From Halomontanus rarus (GTDB taxonomy: Archaea > Halobacteriota > Halobacteria > Halobacteriales > Natrialbaceae): a stretch of DNA of 64,000 bases. The position numbers and the translations under genes are program-made. The stretch is taken from the NCBI RefSeq assembly GCF_029338335.1, contig NZ_CP119796.1; one strand, written 5' to 3'. This document shows, piece by piece, positions 36,032 through 44,643 of the stretch (positions within the stretch are counted from its first letter, which is position 1; each line of letters starts with the position of its first letter). Below the pieces are notes generated by a model. That model did not search any database and was not told where the DNA came from. It saw only the letters and a list, made by a program, of their open reading frames with translations.

Positions 36032-36183
36032 TCTTCGTCTTGTTCGGTGGGTTCTGAGGTTCGGACGACCTTCACGTCGGCTCCACGCCAGCGTTTGGGG
36101 ACGGTGACGTGGGCACTGTTCCCGAACGGTTTGACCTCACCGTCGAGAACTTCCTCGCCCTCGATTTCAAAGCGGTTCGCCAT
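36028..36183 (-). CDS. DUF2080 transposase-associated protein
   Basis: 51 residues: FEIEGEEVLDGEVKPFGNSA followed by HVTVPKRWRGADVKVV. This is the AbrB-like swapped-hairpin pattern of the DUF2080 family that regularly precedes tnpB in haloarchaeal IS200/IS605 elements. It is coupled to tnpB by ATGA. Probably a DNA-binding regulator of the element that could recognise the palindrome just upstream (36189-36209). Confidence 0.85.
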   Translation of the reverse strand: MANRFEIEGEEVLDGEVKPFGNSAHVTVPKRWRGADVKVVRTSEPTEQDEE

Positions 36184-36188
36184 ATCGG

Positions 36189-36209
36189 AGTATATCCTTT
36201 GGATATACT
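36189..36209. promoter_or_regulatory. Palindromic divergent promoter/operator of the IS element
   Basis: AGTATATCC TTT GGATATACT, a perfect 9-bp inverted repeat containing a TATA-like core on both strands, within the 53-nt gap between the DUF2080 and tnpA start codons. One operator can therefore control both directions. Confidence 0.65.
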
Positions 36210-36236
36210 TAACTGTGTCAGTGGAGTGGCTTCGAT

Positions 36237-36689
36237 ATGGGCGAGAAGAGGTCGAATCACACGGTTTACAACGTCAACTACCACTTCGTGTGGTGCCCGA
36301 AGTACCGCCACGCCATCCTCGAACCAATCAGGGATTCGCTGGAAGCGAGTTTCCGCGATATATGCAACGAGTACGGCTACGAGATACTGTCGTCGTCCGA
36401 AAATCGGAGATTTTCGTGATCACGAGAGACGCAGTCTCTCGAACGACTCCACATTTCGCCCGACCACGTACACCTGTTCCTATCAGCCCACCCGAAGCAC
36501 GCGCCGAGCGAGATTGTGCGAACGGTCAAAAGCATCACGGCGCGAGAGATGTGGAAACAGCACGAACCTTTCTTAGAGGTGTATCTGTGGGGCGGTGGGT
36601 TCTGGGAGGACTCGTACTACGTTGGGACGGCAGGCGACGTTTCGACAGACACAATCGAGCAGTATATCGAGCGCACGGAACACGTTTAG
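36237..36689 (+). pseudogene. tnpA: Y1 transposase TnpA with an in-frame stop in a 54-nt insertion
   Basis: The N-terminal half (MGEKRSNHTVYNVNYHFVWC, then PKYRHAILEP) and C-terminal half (ISPDHVHLFLSAHPKHAPSE, then VKSITAREMWKQ, closing near IEQYIERTEHV) are normal IS200 transposase, including the HVH metal-binding motif. Between EILS and LHISPD lie 18 extra codons (about 36393-36446) that keep the frame but contain TGA at 36417-36419. These extra bases form two perfect hairpins. The catalytic Tyr should lie in the C-terminal half, so the truncated product would be inactive. Confidence 0.85.
36398..36441 (+). mobile_element. Paired-hairpin module inserted in tnpA (copy 1)
   Basis: Hairpin 1 is CGAAAATC-GGA-GATTTTCG (36398-36416). 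The spacer is TGATCA. Hairpin 2 is CGAGAGAC-GCA-GTCTCTCG (36423-36441). Both have perfect 8-bp stems and 3-nt loops, and CGTCC stands at the left edge. The architecture is the same as at 56376-56421 although the stem sequences differ completely. Confidence 0.6.
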
Positions 36690-36708
36690 CGGAGCGTACG
36701 GTCTTCAC

Positions 36709-36729
36709 CCTCGGGGTCAAGCCCCGAGG
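36709..36729 (+). repeat. Left-end hairpin of the IS200/IS605 element
   Basis: A 21-nt sequence identical to 34725-34745 (stem CCTCGGGG / CCCCGAGG, loop TCAAG), 20 nt after the tnpA stop. It is a direct repeat of the other end. Confidence 0.7.
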
Positions 36730-36817
36730 CACTCGGCCTGCTCAGCCTGTAGAGAGTGCGAACATGACGAATCTGTTGCTCCAGTAGATGTTTATAATAT
36801 TGTAGTTGAGAGATGAT

Positions 36818-37246
36818 ATGAACCGACGCCGATTTCTTGGCTTTGCCGCGAGTGGTGGAATTGGTACCACAGCAGGTTGTATATCCGCTGATGAGGATTC
36901 ATATGCAACGTTGCAGGGTCTTCATTTGATAAATCCTCTTAGCGACCCTGTAACGGCAGAAATTAGAATAGAACGAGATGACACCGATGAAGTAGCTTAT
37001 CTGGAAAGCCATGAGATTCCGACGGACCCAGATATGATCACACTCAATTGTGCCTGGCCGGACGCACCCTTGATGGTACTGGTTCGCAATGTCAACGCTG
37101 ATGAATGGAGTGATCTCGCGACATCGGACGAAGAAGGTTGTCTAGATGTCATAGCCGAGGTGCGCGAACATAGAGTGTCCTTTTATGCTCATAACAGCGA
37201 GTGTCCGATCCGTGACGCTAATTGTCACACGGATGTAACAGAGTAA
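36818..37246 (+). CDS. Tat lipoprotein, unknown
   Basis: 142 residues from the ATG at 36818. The twin-arginine lipobox is clear (MNRRRFLGFAASGGIGTTAGC), giving a mature protein anchored by a lipid on Cys21. The mature part is about 120 residues, acidic, with two later Cys (CPIRDANC) that may pair, and the segments ATLQGLHLINPLSDPVTAEI and ESHEIPTDPD. It is more AT-rich than its neighbours. The family is not recognised. It lies directly beyond the left end of the IS200/IS605 element. Confidence 0.75.
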   Translation: MNRRRFLGFAASGGIGTTAGCISADEDSYATLQGLHLINPLSDPVTAEIRIERDDTDEVAYLESHEIPTDPDMITLNCAWPDAPLMVLVRNVNADEWSDLATSDEEGCLDVIAEVREHRVSFYAHNSECPIRDANCHTDVTE

Positions 37247-37575
37247 CTGATCACGATACAACCGTGACTAAGCGAGTTTTGACCGATATGCGGTTCACCT
37301 GTACTGAGCACGGAATCCTTTCCCGAATTTACTGCACAGCAGAGCGGAGAGTTGCGACGGAGACAACATGCACTGAACAGAGGTTTCAACCCAAATCCTC
37401 TTGATAAGTACTGAAGTATGTTTTCAGGAGTCTGTTATAAATCGAACGCTGCGGTTCACTTCGTCGTCCGTCGCCGAACACTCCAGCCGTCTCGAGGCGA
37501 ACCGTCCTCCGACCACCGGCGAAATATTGTTGCGGAACCGAGACAGTTAATGGGCTATACATACCTGTCCTTCCT
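37247..37575. other. Intergenic region before the MacB-type operon
   Basis: No supported gene. A CTATACATA run at 37555-37563 is TATA-like but lies only about 17 nt before the ATG of the next gene, closer than usual for a leaderless start. Confidence 0.45.
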
Positions 37576-38358
37576 ATGGCTGCCCGGTCCGGATCACGTC
37601 CCGACGAGTCACCGCCCCCGCTCGCTCGAGCCGACGGCGTCACGAAGCGATACAGACGCGGGTCCGAACCCGGACGCGTCGCTCGAGCGCTCGGCCGCTC
37701 GTCCCCGCCGGAGGTAACGGCCCTCGAAGACGTCTCGATCGACATCGCCCAGGAGGAGATCGTCGGCCTCGCGGGCCCGAGCGGCTCGGGAAAGTCCACG
37801 CTCCTCCACCTGCTGGCGGGCCTCGAACTCCCCAGCGAGGGGACGGTCACGTTCCAGGGAACCGACCTGAACACTCTCTCGACCCGTAAACGGACGCGCC
37901 TCCGCCTGGAACACGTCGGGATCGTCTTCCAGCACTTCCACCTGCTCGACTCGCTCTCGGCGCGGGGCAACGTCGCCCTCCCGCTGGTCGAACTCGGCGT
38001 CCCGAAGAAAGAGCGCCGAAAACGGGCGACGGAACTCCTCGAGCGCGTCGGCCTCGAGGATCGCGTCACCCATCGGCCGGGCGAACTGAGCGGCGGCGAA
38101 CAGCAGCGGGTGGCCATCGCCCGCGCGCTGGTGACCGATCCGACGCTCGTCGTCGCCGACGAACCGACCGGCGAACTCGACACGGAGACCGGTACCCGCG
38201 TCCTCGAACAGTTCGAACGCGTCGCCGAGGACCGAGCGGTCGTCCTCGCCTCCCACGACCAGCCGACGCTCGAGATCGCTGATCGCGTCGTCCGCCTGCG
38301 CGACGGGCGAATCGACGAGGAAGCGACCGTTCGCGCCCCGTCCAGGACGGACACATGA
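37576..38358 (+). CDS. ABC ATPase, MacB/LolD type
   Basis: 260 residues: Walker A GPSGSGKST (about 67-75), Q-loop VFQHFHLLD, signature LSGGEQQR, Walker B VVADEPTGELD, H-loop ASHDQ. This class drives FtsX-like permeases in lipoprotein release, efflux or cell-surface remodelling. A 20-residue polar N-terminal extension precedes the cassette. The stop overlaps the next ATG (ATGA), so the three genes 37576-40819 form one coupled operon. Confidence 0.9.
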   Translation: MAARSGSRPDESPPPLARADGVTKRYRRGSEPGRVARALGRSSPPEVTALEDVSIDIAQEEIVGLAGPSGSGKSTLLHLLAGLELPSEGTVTFQGTDLNTLSTRKRTRLRLEHVGIVFQHFHLLDSLSARGNVALPLVELGVPKKERRKRATELLERVGLEDRVTHRPGELSGGEQQRVAIARALVTDPTLVVADEPTGELDTETGTRVLEQFERVAEDRAVVLASHDQPTLEIADRVVRLRDGRIDEEATVRAPSRTDT

Positions 38359-39575
38359 CGCTCCGAACCGCACTCGCCCGGTGGTACGGCGTGGCAGTCG
38401 TCGGGATGCGCCGAACCCTCGCGCGGACGACCCACACGGCCAGACAGCGGGTTCGCTTCAGCGTGCTCGGGGTGGCCGTCGCGATCACGCTCTTGCTCGT
38501 CGTCACCGGAATCGGTATGGGGCTGACCGGCGGCGCGACGGTTCAGGACGACGACGTCGACTACTGGATCGTCCCGGAAGGAGACGGCGCGAGTTCCCCG
38601 TTAATCTCGACGGACGCGCCGCAGTTCGGTTCGGTCCACGACACCGCCGACACGATCCGAGCGACGGAGGGCGTCGACTCGGCGACCCCCGTACTCTCGC
38701 AGGTCCTCCGGGTCACCGCCGGCAACTCGAGCGAGTACGTCCTCGTCGTCGGGGTCGTCAATGACGGCGGGATCGGTCAGGTCAGCGGCGTGAACGTGAG
38801 CGCACTGACCCACCACGACCCGTACTACGGCGACGGTGAATACGACGGCGAGTGGACCGGCGAGGTCGCCCTCTCGAGAAGCGCCGGCGCGACGCTGAAC
38901 GCCGCGGCGGGCGACTCGCTCTCGATTTCGGGGAACAAATCGTTCACCGTGACGTCGGTCGACAGCGACGGCGCGCGGACCGTCGGCGACATCCCGACGG
39001 CGGTGATACAGCTGAGCGAACTCCAGACGTTGACCGGTGCGACCACCCACGATTCGGCCGATCAGTTCGTCGTCGGGACGAACGATCCCGGCGTCAGAGA
39101 AGAACTCGAGGACGTCTACCCTTCCTCGACGGTCAATTCCCGGTCAGAGATGACCGCCAGCCAGGCGATGGACTCGGATCTGTCGGTCGCGCTCGCGCTG
39201 ACGGCGTTCGTGGTCGCGATTTCGATCGGGACGCTGTTCGTCGTCACTACGATGGGACTCGAGCTCGTCGCCGACCGGACGCAGCTGGCGACGATGTCGG
39301 CGATCGGGCTCTCGGGACGGACCCAGCTGGGAATCGTCGGCGTCCAGATCCTCGCGACGACGGCGATCGGCGGGGTCGTCGGCGCGCTCGGCGGCCTCGC
39401 GGGGATCAGACTCACGAACGTGATCGCGATGCGGACGCTGACGTCCGAGCCGATCGCGTTCTCGCATCCGGTCTTCGTCCTCTACGGCGTCGCCGTCGCC
39501 GTCCTGATCGGTATCTGCTCGCTGCCGGTACTCTTGCTGGTCACCCGGCGGGTTACAGGAGGTGTTCCCCAGTGA
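38355..39575 (+). CDS. FtsX/MacB-like ABC permease (first)
   Basis: 406 residues. One N-terminal helix (about 37-58) and three C-terminal helices (about 275-400) flank a large outer domain of ~210 residues, the FtsX/MacB layout. The outer domain has the MacB-like ending TAVIQLSELQTLTG before the second helix. It pairs with the following paralogue as a heterodimer driven by the upstream ATPase. The stop overlaps the GTG of the next gene by GTGA. The substrate is unknown. Confidence 0.88.
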   Translation: MTLRTALARWYGVAVVGMRRTLARTTHTARQRVRFSVLGVAVAITLLLVVTGIGMGLTGGATVQDDDVDYWIVPEGDGASSPLISTDAPQFGSVHDTADTIRATEGVDSATPVLSQVLRVTAGNSSEYVLVVGVVNDGGIGQVSGVNVSALTHHDPYYGDGEYDGEWTGEVALSRSAGATLNAAAGDSLSISGNKSFTVTSVDSDGARTVGDIPTAVIQLSELQTLTGATTHDSADQFVVGTNDPGVREELEDVYPSSTVNSRSEMTASQAMDSDLSVALALTAFVVAISIGTLFVVTTMGLELVADRTQLATMSAIGLSGRTQLGIVGVQILATTAIGGVVGALGGLAGIRLTNVIAMRTLTSEPIAFSHPVFVLYGVAVAVLIGICSLPVLLLVTRRVTGGVPQ

Positions 39576-40819
39576 ATCCCGCACGCTGGCTCCTCCGAAC
39601 CGGCCGCCGTCTCTGGGCGGCCGGCGGACTCACCGTCGCCCAGTTGCGCCACCACAAACTCCGACTCGGCCTCGCCGTCTTCGGCATCGTCCTCGCGGTG
39701 CTCGCGACGACGTTGCTCGCCGGGGCCGGTGTCGGCGTCCTCGAGACGGGACAGGCGCAGTTCGACGCTGCGGACCGCGACCTCTGGGTGACGGCCGGAG
39801 AGACGCGAATCACGGCGGCGGGCGGCGGCGGGTTCGAGAACTCGTTGCACAACTCGCGCGAGGTCGCCGAGGAGATGGGGACCTACGACGGCGTAGAAGA
39901 CGTGATTCCGATGAGCTTCGAGACGGTGTACGTCGCCAACGGTCCGGACGCGGAGTTCCGGACGTTCGTCGCGACCGGCGTCACCGGCGGGGGATCGTCC
40001 GTCAGCATCGACGAGGGCGAAGACCTAGATGGGGACCCACACTACGCGAACGGAACCTACGAGGGGGAGATGACCCACGAACTCCTCGTCGACAGGGAGA
40101 CCGCGCGCGACCTGAACGTCTCCATCGGGGACACGCTCAACGTCGGCGGCTCGCTCTCTGCGGCGCGGGAAAACGAGTTCACGGTCGTCGGCTACTCGCC
40201 GACCTACGAGCAGATGCTGGGCGCGCCGACGGTCACGATCCGGCTGAGCGAACTCCACCAGATCACCTCCAACACCGGCACCGAGCCGGCGACGTTCATC
40301 ACGATCACTCTCGATGACGGCGCCGACGTCGAAGCCGTACAGGCGGAGCTTCAGGAAGCCTATCCCGAGTACGATATCCGGACCAACAGCGAGCAACTCG
40401 AGGCCACCCTCCAGGAACAGGTGCTCGTCCTCGCGGCGGCCAGCGCGCTGATCGTGCTCGCAGTCGGTGCCGGGATCGCCCTCACCGTCGCCCTACTGGG
40501 ACTGGTCGTCTACCAGCAACGCCAGGAGTTCGCCGCGCTGAAGGCGCAGGGGATCTCCGCCTCGACGCTGGTCGTCACGGTGATCGGTCAGGGCGTGATC
40601 ATCGGCACCCTCGGCGGTGTGATCGCCGTCGCGCTGACGGGGCCGATGGTCGACCTGCTCAACCGGCTCGCGGCGATCGTCGTCGGGTTCGACGGACTGG
40701 TCCAGACCGCCGAGCCGATCTACCTCGGCGGACTGGCCATCGCCATCGGGATCGGCACCGTCGCCGCGGCGATCGCGGGCTGGCGCGTCGGGCGGGCGTC
40801 GCCGCTCGAGCACCTCTGA
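39572..40819 (+). CDS. FtsX/MacB-like ABC permease (second)
   Basis: 415 residues from a GTG overlapping the upstream stop. Same topology as the preceding permease: N-terminal helix (LRLGLAVFGIVLAVLATTLL), an extracellular domain of about 220 residues, then three helices ending in a C-terminal RVGRASPLEHL. It contains TVTIRLSELHQIT, parallel to VIQLSELQTLT in the first permease, showing that the two arose by duplication. It is the last gene of the operon; the following 287 nt contain no supported gene. Confidence 0.88.
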   Translation: MNPARWLLRTGRRLWAAGGLTVAQLRHHKLRLGLAVFGIVLAVLATTLLAGAGVGVLETGQAQFDAADRDLWVTAGETRITAAGGGGFENSLHNSREVAEEMGTYDGVEDVIPMSFETVYVANGPDAEFRTFVATGVTGGGSSVSIDEGEDLDGDPHYANGTYEGEMTHELLVDRETARDLNVSIGDTLNVGGSLSAARENEFTVVGYSPTYEQMLGAPTVTIRLSELHQITSNTGTEPATFITITLDDGADVEAVQAELQEAYPEYDIRTNSEQLEATLQEQVLVLAAASALIVLAVGAGIALTVALLGLVVYQQRQEFAALKAQGISASTLVVTVIGQGVIIGTLGGVIAVALTGPMVDLLNRLAAIVVGFDGLVQTAEPIYLGGLAIAIGIGTVAAAIAGWRVGRASPLEHL

Positions 40820-41106
40820 TCGCCGTCGACCAGTGTGAGAATCGATCGTCGTCGACGGTATGAGCCACGAGTCGATCGAAGTCCGTCGTGTTCGTTCTCG
40901 GCGATCTCGAGACATCCTTTCGTGTCGCGGTGTTTCGCCTCGGAGTCTCGAGGCGTTCGTGAAGGTCGGTTTCAGGGTCTCGATCGGACGACGCATCTGT
41001 GACGGATGGGACGAACTCTCGCGAACGACCGTTGGATAGGATTGCTAGAAAGTACTTTAGAATAGTATGTCTCGAGTGAAACGTAGCTGGCACGCTACTG
41101 GTGGCC

Positions 41107-41256
41107 GTGAACCCGTTCAAACGATACATCAACCGTTCGACGCGAACTGACTCCGAGCAACCGATCTTTCAGTGTCCGATCTGCCGGTGTACGTACGGTC
41201 CGGATAGCGGGACCTGCGAAGAGTGTTGGGGCGACAAACTCGTTCGAATCGGCTAG
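41107..41256 (+). CDS. Small zinc-ribbon protein
   Basis: 49 residues from GTG at 41107 (an earlier GTG at 41101 is possible) with two CxxC pairs, FQCPICRCTY and TCEECWGDKL. A basic helix precedes the knuckles. TTTAGAATA about 45 nt upstream could be the TATA box. Comparable in kind but not in sequence to the zinc protein at 24967-25113. Confidence 0.65.
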   Translation: MNPFKRYINRSTRTDSEQPIFQCPICRCTYGPDSGTCEECWGDKLVRIG

Positions 41257-41378
41257 GTCGGTCCCACGAGCGCTCCGACCGAGATTTTCTCACTCCGACG
41301 CTACGAACATTCAGCTTTGTGTGCAGTCTTCGTGAGAATTATCTTTATCGGCGAGTGACTAGTTGTCAGCAGATACAA

Positions 41379-41684
41379 ATGGATAATTCGTCGTTTGAAT
41401 CGAACCACGACGAGGAATTCAAACTCGAGGTGGACGAGAGCGGCCGGCTTCTCCTCCCCGAGGGGATTCGAGAGCCATTGGGGATCGAGTCGAACGACGA
41501 GGTTCCGGCGACCCTCGTTGAATCCGTTCTCGAAATCGATCCGAGGCCGAGTGCGAAACTGGAGACGGCAACGGCAGGACGGGACGACTGGGAGAACACC
41601 ACCTCGACTGATGCAGGTGGTGCGCTATTCGGATCGGTGGATCGTGAGGGCGAGTCACACGACCGACCCTCGAAACAGCAGTGA
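41379..41684 (+). CDS. AbrB/MazE-like DNA-binding protein
   Basis: 101 residues. Residues 14-50 (LEVDESGRLLLPEGIREPLG, then IESNDEVPATL) show the swapped-hairpin AbrB pattern with the conserved GR-x-LLP-x-x-IRE core. The C-terminal half is polar and may be disordered. It is probably a transcription factor or antitoxin-type regulator; no toxin gene is adjacent. A TTTATC element about 30 nt before the ATG suggests a leaderless transcript. Confidence 0.75.
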   Translation: MDNSSFESNHDEEFKLEVDESGRLLLPEGIREPLGIESNDEVPATLVESVLEIDPRPSAKLETATAGRDDWENTTSTDAGGALFGSVDREGESHDRPSKQQ

Positions 41685-41801
41685 CGGTCTCACGGACGTG
41701 AATGGACGTGCTGTCAGTTCCTCCTCGAGAACACGCCACCACGCCAACCGCTCACCGGAGGGCGCTACCTTTACGGTCGTCGCCAGATTGGAACCACGTA
41801 G

Positions 41802-42083
41802 ATGCCGACGCAGAGACGCCAGCGATTCATCCACGGACTCCTCGCGTGGCTCCTAGCGTCCGCACTCGCCCTCTCGCTGCTCGAGTCGATCTCCTACGAA
41901 CTGTTCTTCGTCGTCTCGCTGATCGGCTTGCTCATCGTCACGGAGCTCACCGCACCGTTCAACGTCACCCCGCAGTGGCGACGACGCTTGCGATGGCCGA
42001 TCCTGCTCGGGATCGTCGGCTTCGGCGTGATCGTCGTTCGGCGAATCCTCGAGATCCTCCCGCCGGAGGTGTTGCCGTGGTAA
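41802..42083 (+). CDS. Small membrane protein of the MoxR cluster
   Basis: 93 residues with two to three hydrophobic helices (about 10-28, 32-50, 66-84) and a basic loop between the last two. It stands directly before the DUF4350 and MoxR genes (52-nt gap). Haloarchaeal MoxR clusters regularly contain such a short membrane protein (context from memory). No enzymatic motif. Confidence 0.7.
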   Translation: MPTQRRQRFIHGLLAWLLASALALSLLESISYELFFVVSLIGLLIVTELTAPFNVTPQWRRRLRWPILLGIVGFGVIVVRRILEILPPEVLPW

Positions 42084-42135
42084 CTCCCACCCGCACTCTC
42101 GTACGCACACGCGGACGACCGACGGAGGTCACCCC

Positions 42136-43266
42136 ATGAGGTGGGAGGGAGGCATCCTCGAGGGGTTCGGCCTCGACTGGCCGCAGGCGGTCGCCCTCCT
42201 CCTCGCGGTCGTCCTCGTCCTCGCGTTAGGCGTCGGCGCCGCCACCTCGACGGCCGACTTCAGCCCGTACAATTCGGACTGGGACGGCACGTCGGACCTC
42301 CGGGCAGACGTCACGTCCGCACAGGACGTCGACGGCACGCTCACGCGGGACACCGACCGATACGAGACCGCACAGGCCAACGAGACCGTCGCATTCGTCG
42401 TCGCCCCCGACCGATCATACGAGGGCGAGGACCTCGAGCGCGTGATCGACTTCGTCGACCGCGGCGGAACGCTCGTCGTCTTCGAGAACTTCGCCGCGCC
42501 CGGAAACGACCTCCTCGAGGGCGTCGGTGCGCAGGCACGCGTCGACGGTCGGCTCCTCCGGGACTCCACCGAGTACGCGGAGTCGACGCGGATGCCGATC
42601 GCCACGTCGACCGGCGACCACCGGCTGTCGAACGTGTTCGACCGGCTGACGCTCAATTACGCTTCCGCGATCGATCCGGGGACGGGAGCGGAAGACGGTG
42701 ACGGGGACGTCACCGTCCTCGCGAGGACGAGCAATCACTCGTATCTCGGCGCCGAAGACACCGATCTCGAGGAGGTGGAGGACCTCAGATCCTACCCCGT
42801 CGCCACGATCGAACCCGTCGGGAACGGGACGGTCGTCGCCGTCGGCGATCCCAGCATCACCGTCAACGCGATGTACGGCGAACCGGACAACGCGGCGTTC
42901 CTCCACGCGCTGTACGCGGACTCCGAAGCCGTCCTGCTCGACCACTCCCACGGGGACGGGGTGCCGCCGCTCGTCGGCCTCGTCCTGACGTTCCGCGGGT
43001 CCCCGCTCGCACAACTGCTCGTTCTCGGTTCCGCCGTCGCCGTCTGCGGGCTCGGAGCGACGGGACACCTCCGAAAGATCGTCACACGCCTTCGCCGGAA
43101 CGCTGAGCCCGAGGGGATCGACCCGGACGACGTCGGACTCGAGCGACCGAAATCGGAACTCTCGAGGGACGAACGCATCGCGTTCGTCGAGGAACGCTAC
43201 CCCGACTGGGACGACGATCGCGTCGAGCGGGTGATAGATGCGCTTAACCGTTCCGACTCGAAATAG
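42136..43266 (+). CDS. DUF4350-domain membrane protein
   Basis: 376 residues: an N-terminal helix (about 14-36), then an outer Rossmann-like domain (DUF4350) with FVVAPDRSYEGEDLERVIDF and RGGTLVVFENF, a second helix near residues 285-310, and a charged C-terminal tail (ERPKSELSRDERIAFVEERY). The family is found beside MoxR ATPases in archaea and bacteria and is thought to take part in a membrane complex for protein maturation or envelope processing. The MoxR gene follows after 79 nt. Confidence 0.8.
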   Translation: MRWEGGILEGFGLDWPQAVALLLAVVLVLALGVGAATSTADFSPYNSDWDGTSDLRADVTSAQDVDGTLTRDTDRYETAQANETVAFVVAPDRSYEGEDLERVIDFVDRGGTLVVFENFAAPGNDLLEGVGAQARVDGRLLRDSTEYAESTRMPIATSTGDHRLSNVFDRLTLNYASAIDPGTGAEDGDGDVTVLARTSNHSYLGAEDTDLEEVEDLRSYPVATIEPVGNGTVVAVGDPSITVNAMYGEPDNAAFLHALYADSEAVLLDHSHGDGVPPLVGLVLTFRGSPLAQLLVLGSAVAVCGLGATGHLRKIVTRLRRNAEPEGIDPDDVGLERPKSELSRDERIAFVEERYPDWDDDRVERVIDALNRSDSK

Positions 43267-43345
43267 CCCCAACGATTGAGTAGCACGGACACGGAGAACC
43301 AATACGAATGAGCGATACTAAGATCATTACGACGCCCTATCACAG

Positions 43346-44350
43346 ATGAGTGGGACAGATTCGACCTCGACGCAGGTGACGGAGAGCGAACCGGCGGCGG
43401 TGTACGAACGGTTACAGGAGGAGGCGAAGACGGTCCTCGTCGGGAACGACGAGGCGATCGAGCACCTCGCCATCGCCTTGCTCACGCGCGGCCACGTCCT
43501 CCTCGAGGGCGTCCCCGGCGTCGCGAAGACGACGATCGCGACTATCTTCGCCCGCGCGACCGGGCTCAACTTCCGGCGCATTCAGATGACGCCGGACGTG
43601 CTCCCCGCGGACATCACCGGCACCCACATCTACCGCGAATCGACCGGCGAGTTCGACTTACAGAAGGGACCGATCTTCGCGAACGTCGTCATCGCGGACG
43701 AGATCAACCGTGCCACGCCGAAGACACAGAGCGCGCTCCTCGAAGCGATGCAGGAACGCCACGTCACGATCGAAGGGGAGACCCTCTCCCTGCCCGATCC
43801 GTTCGTGGTCGTCGCCACCCAGAACCCCCTCGAGATGGAGGGCGTGTTCGAACTCCCCGAAGCCCAGCGCGACCGCTTCCAGTGTAAGCTGCGGATCGAC
43901 CTCCCCGACCGCGACGACGAGCGGCGGATCCTCGAGCGCTTCGGGCCGAATCCGGATCTCGATGCGGATACGATCGACCAGGTCGTTACCGTCGACGCGC
44001 TGCGCGGCGCTCGCGAGACCGTCGTCGACGTTCACATCGCCGATCCGGTCAACGAGTACATCCTCGACGTCGTCGAAGCGACGCGCGACCATCCGAGCAT
44101 CGAGCACGGCGCGTCCCCGCGGGCGACGCTCGCGTTCGCCAACGTCACGAGAGCGCGGGCGGCCATCCACGGGCGCGAGTACGTCATCCCGGACGACGTG
44201 AAGGCCACGGCTGTCCCGATTCTCGTCCACCGACTCATCCTGAATACCGACGCGGACTTGAGCGACGTGACGACGGAGGACGTTATCGAGGACATCCTCA
44301 CGACACTCGATTCGCCGAGTGCGGACGTCGCGGTCGGCGGGGGCGACTAG
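43346..44350 (+). CDS. MoxR-family AAA+ ATPase
   Basis: 334 residues. Walker A GVPGVAKTT (about 56-64), Walker B VVIADEINRA, sensor 1 VATQNPLE and the arginine-finger region ELPEAQRDRF are intact, followed by the helical AAA lid. MoxR ATPases act as chaperones that load or mature partner proteins with a von Willebrand or DUF58 domain. Here the DUF58 partner is 7 kb away at 51117-52577 on the other strand. The roughly 290 nt after the stop hold nothing recognisable. Confidence 0.93.
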   Translation: MSGTDSTSTQVTESEPAAVYERLQEEAKTVLVGNDEAIEHLAIALLTRGHVLLEGVPGVAKTTIATIFARATGLNFRRIQMTPDVLPADITGTHIYRESTGEFDLQKGPIFANVVIADEINRATPKTQSALLEAMQERHVTIEGETLSLPDPFVVVATQNPLEMEGVFELPEAQRDRFQCKLRIDLPDRDDERRILERFGPNPDLDADTIDQVVTVDALRGARETVVDVHIADPVNEYILDVVEATRDHPSIEHGASPRATLAFANVTRARAAIHGREYVIPDDVKATAVPILVHRLILNTDADLSDVTTEDVIEDILTTLDSPSADVAVGGGD

Positions 44351-44643
44351 TTCTAGTTCTCGAGCGTTCGCTTTTCGCCTCTCGACGATCGCGTCGGACG
44401 TCACAACCGTCGGCACACCGTCTCGAGTTTCCTGCCGATCGCGAGCGAGTCTCGGACAGGTGGGCAGCTGGCAGTCGATGCGCTCAGTCGTCCGTCATCA
44501 CCTCGAGTCGACGTGTCCGAGATGTTCGTCGCCGAGCTCTGGCTGACGTACTGGACGTTCGATGGCCCGGCGAGCCGTCACGATCGCTGGCGCCAGAGAA
44601 AACAATGCCAACAGTAATCTACAATGATTGATGATACATCGTA

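Larger units (their letters stand above)
34711..36729. mobile_element. IS200/IS605-type element with tnpB, DUF2080 gene and disrupted tnpA
   Basis: Divergent tnpA (plus) and DUF2080-tnpB (minus) are bounded by the same 21-nt hairpin sequence at 34725-34745 and 36709-36729. An additional perfect hairpin (34711-34728) sits at the tnpB side, the expected right end where the guide RNA would terminate. The exact cleavage sites were not determined. tnpA carries an in-frame stop, so the element cannot move by itself. Confidence 0.8.

Noticed and set aside
36417..36419. Recoding (read-through or selenocysteine) of the in-frame TGA in tnpA
   Set aside because: The stop lies in an extra segment absent from normal TnpA (compared from memory). 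Haloarchaea are not known to use TGA for selenocysteine, and the insertion explanation is simpler.
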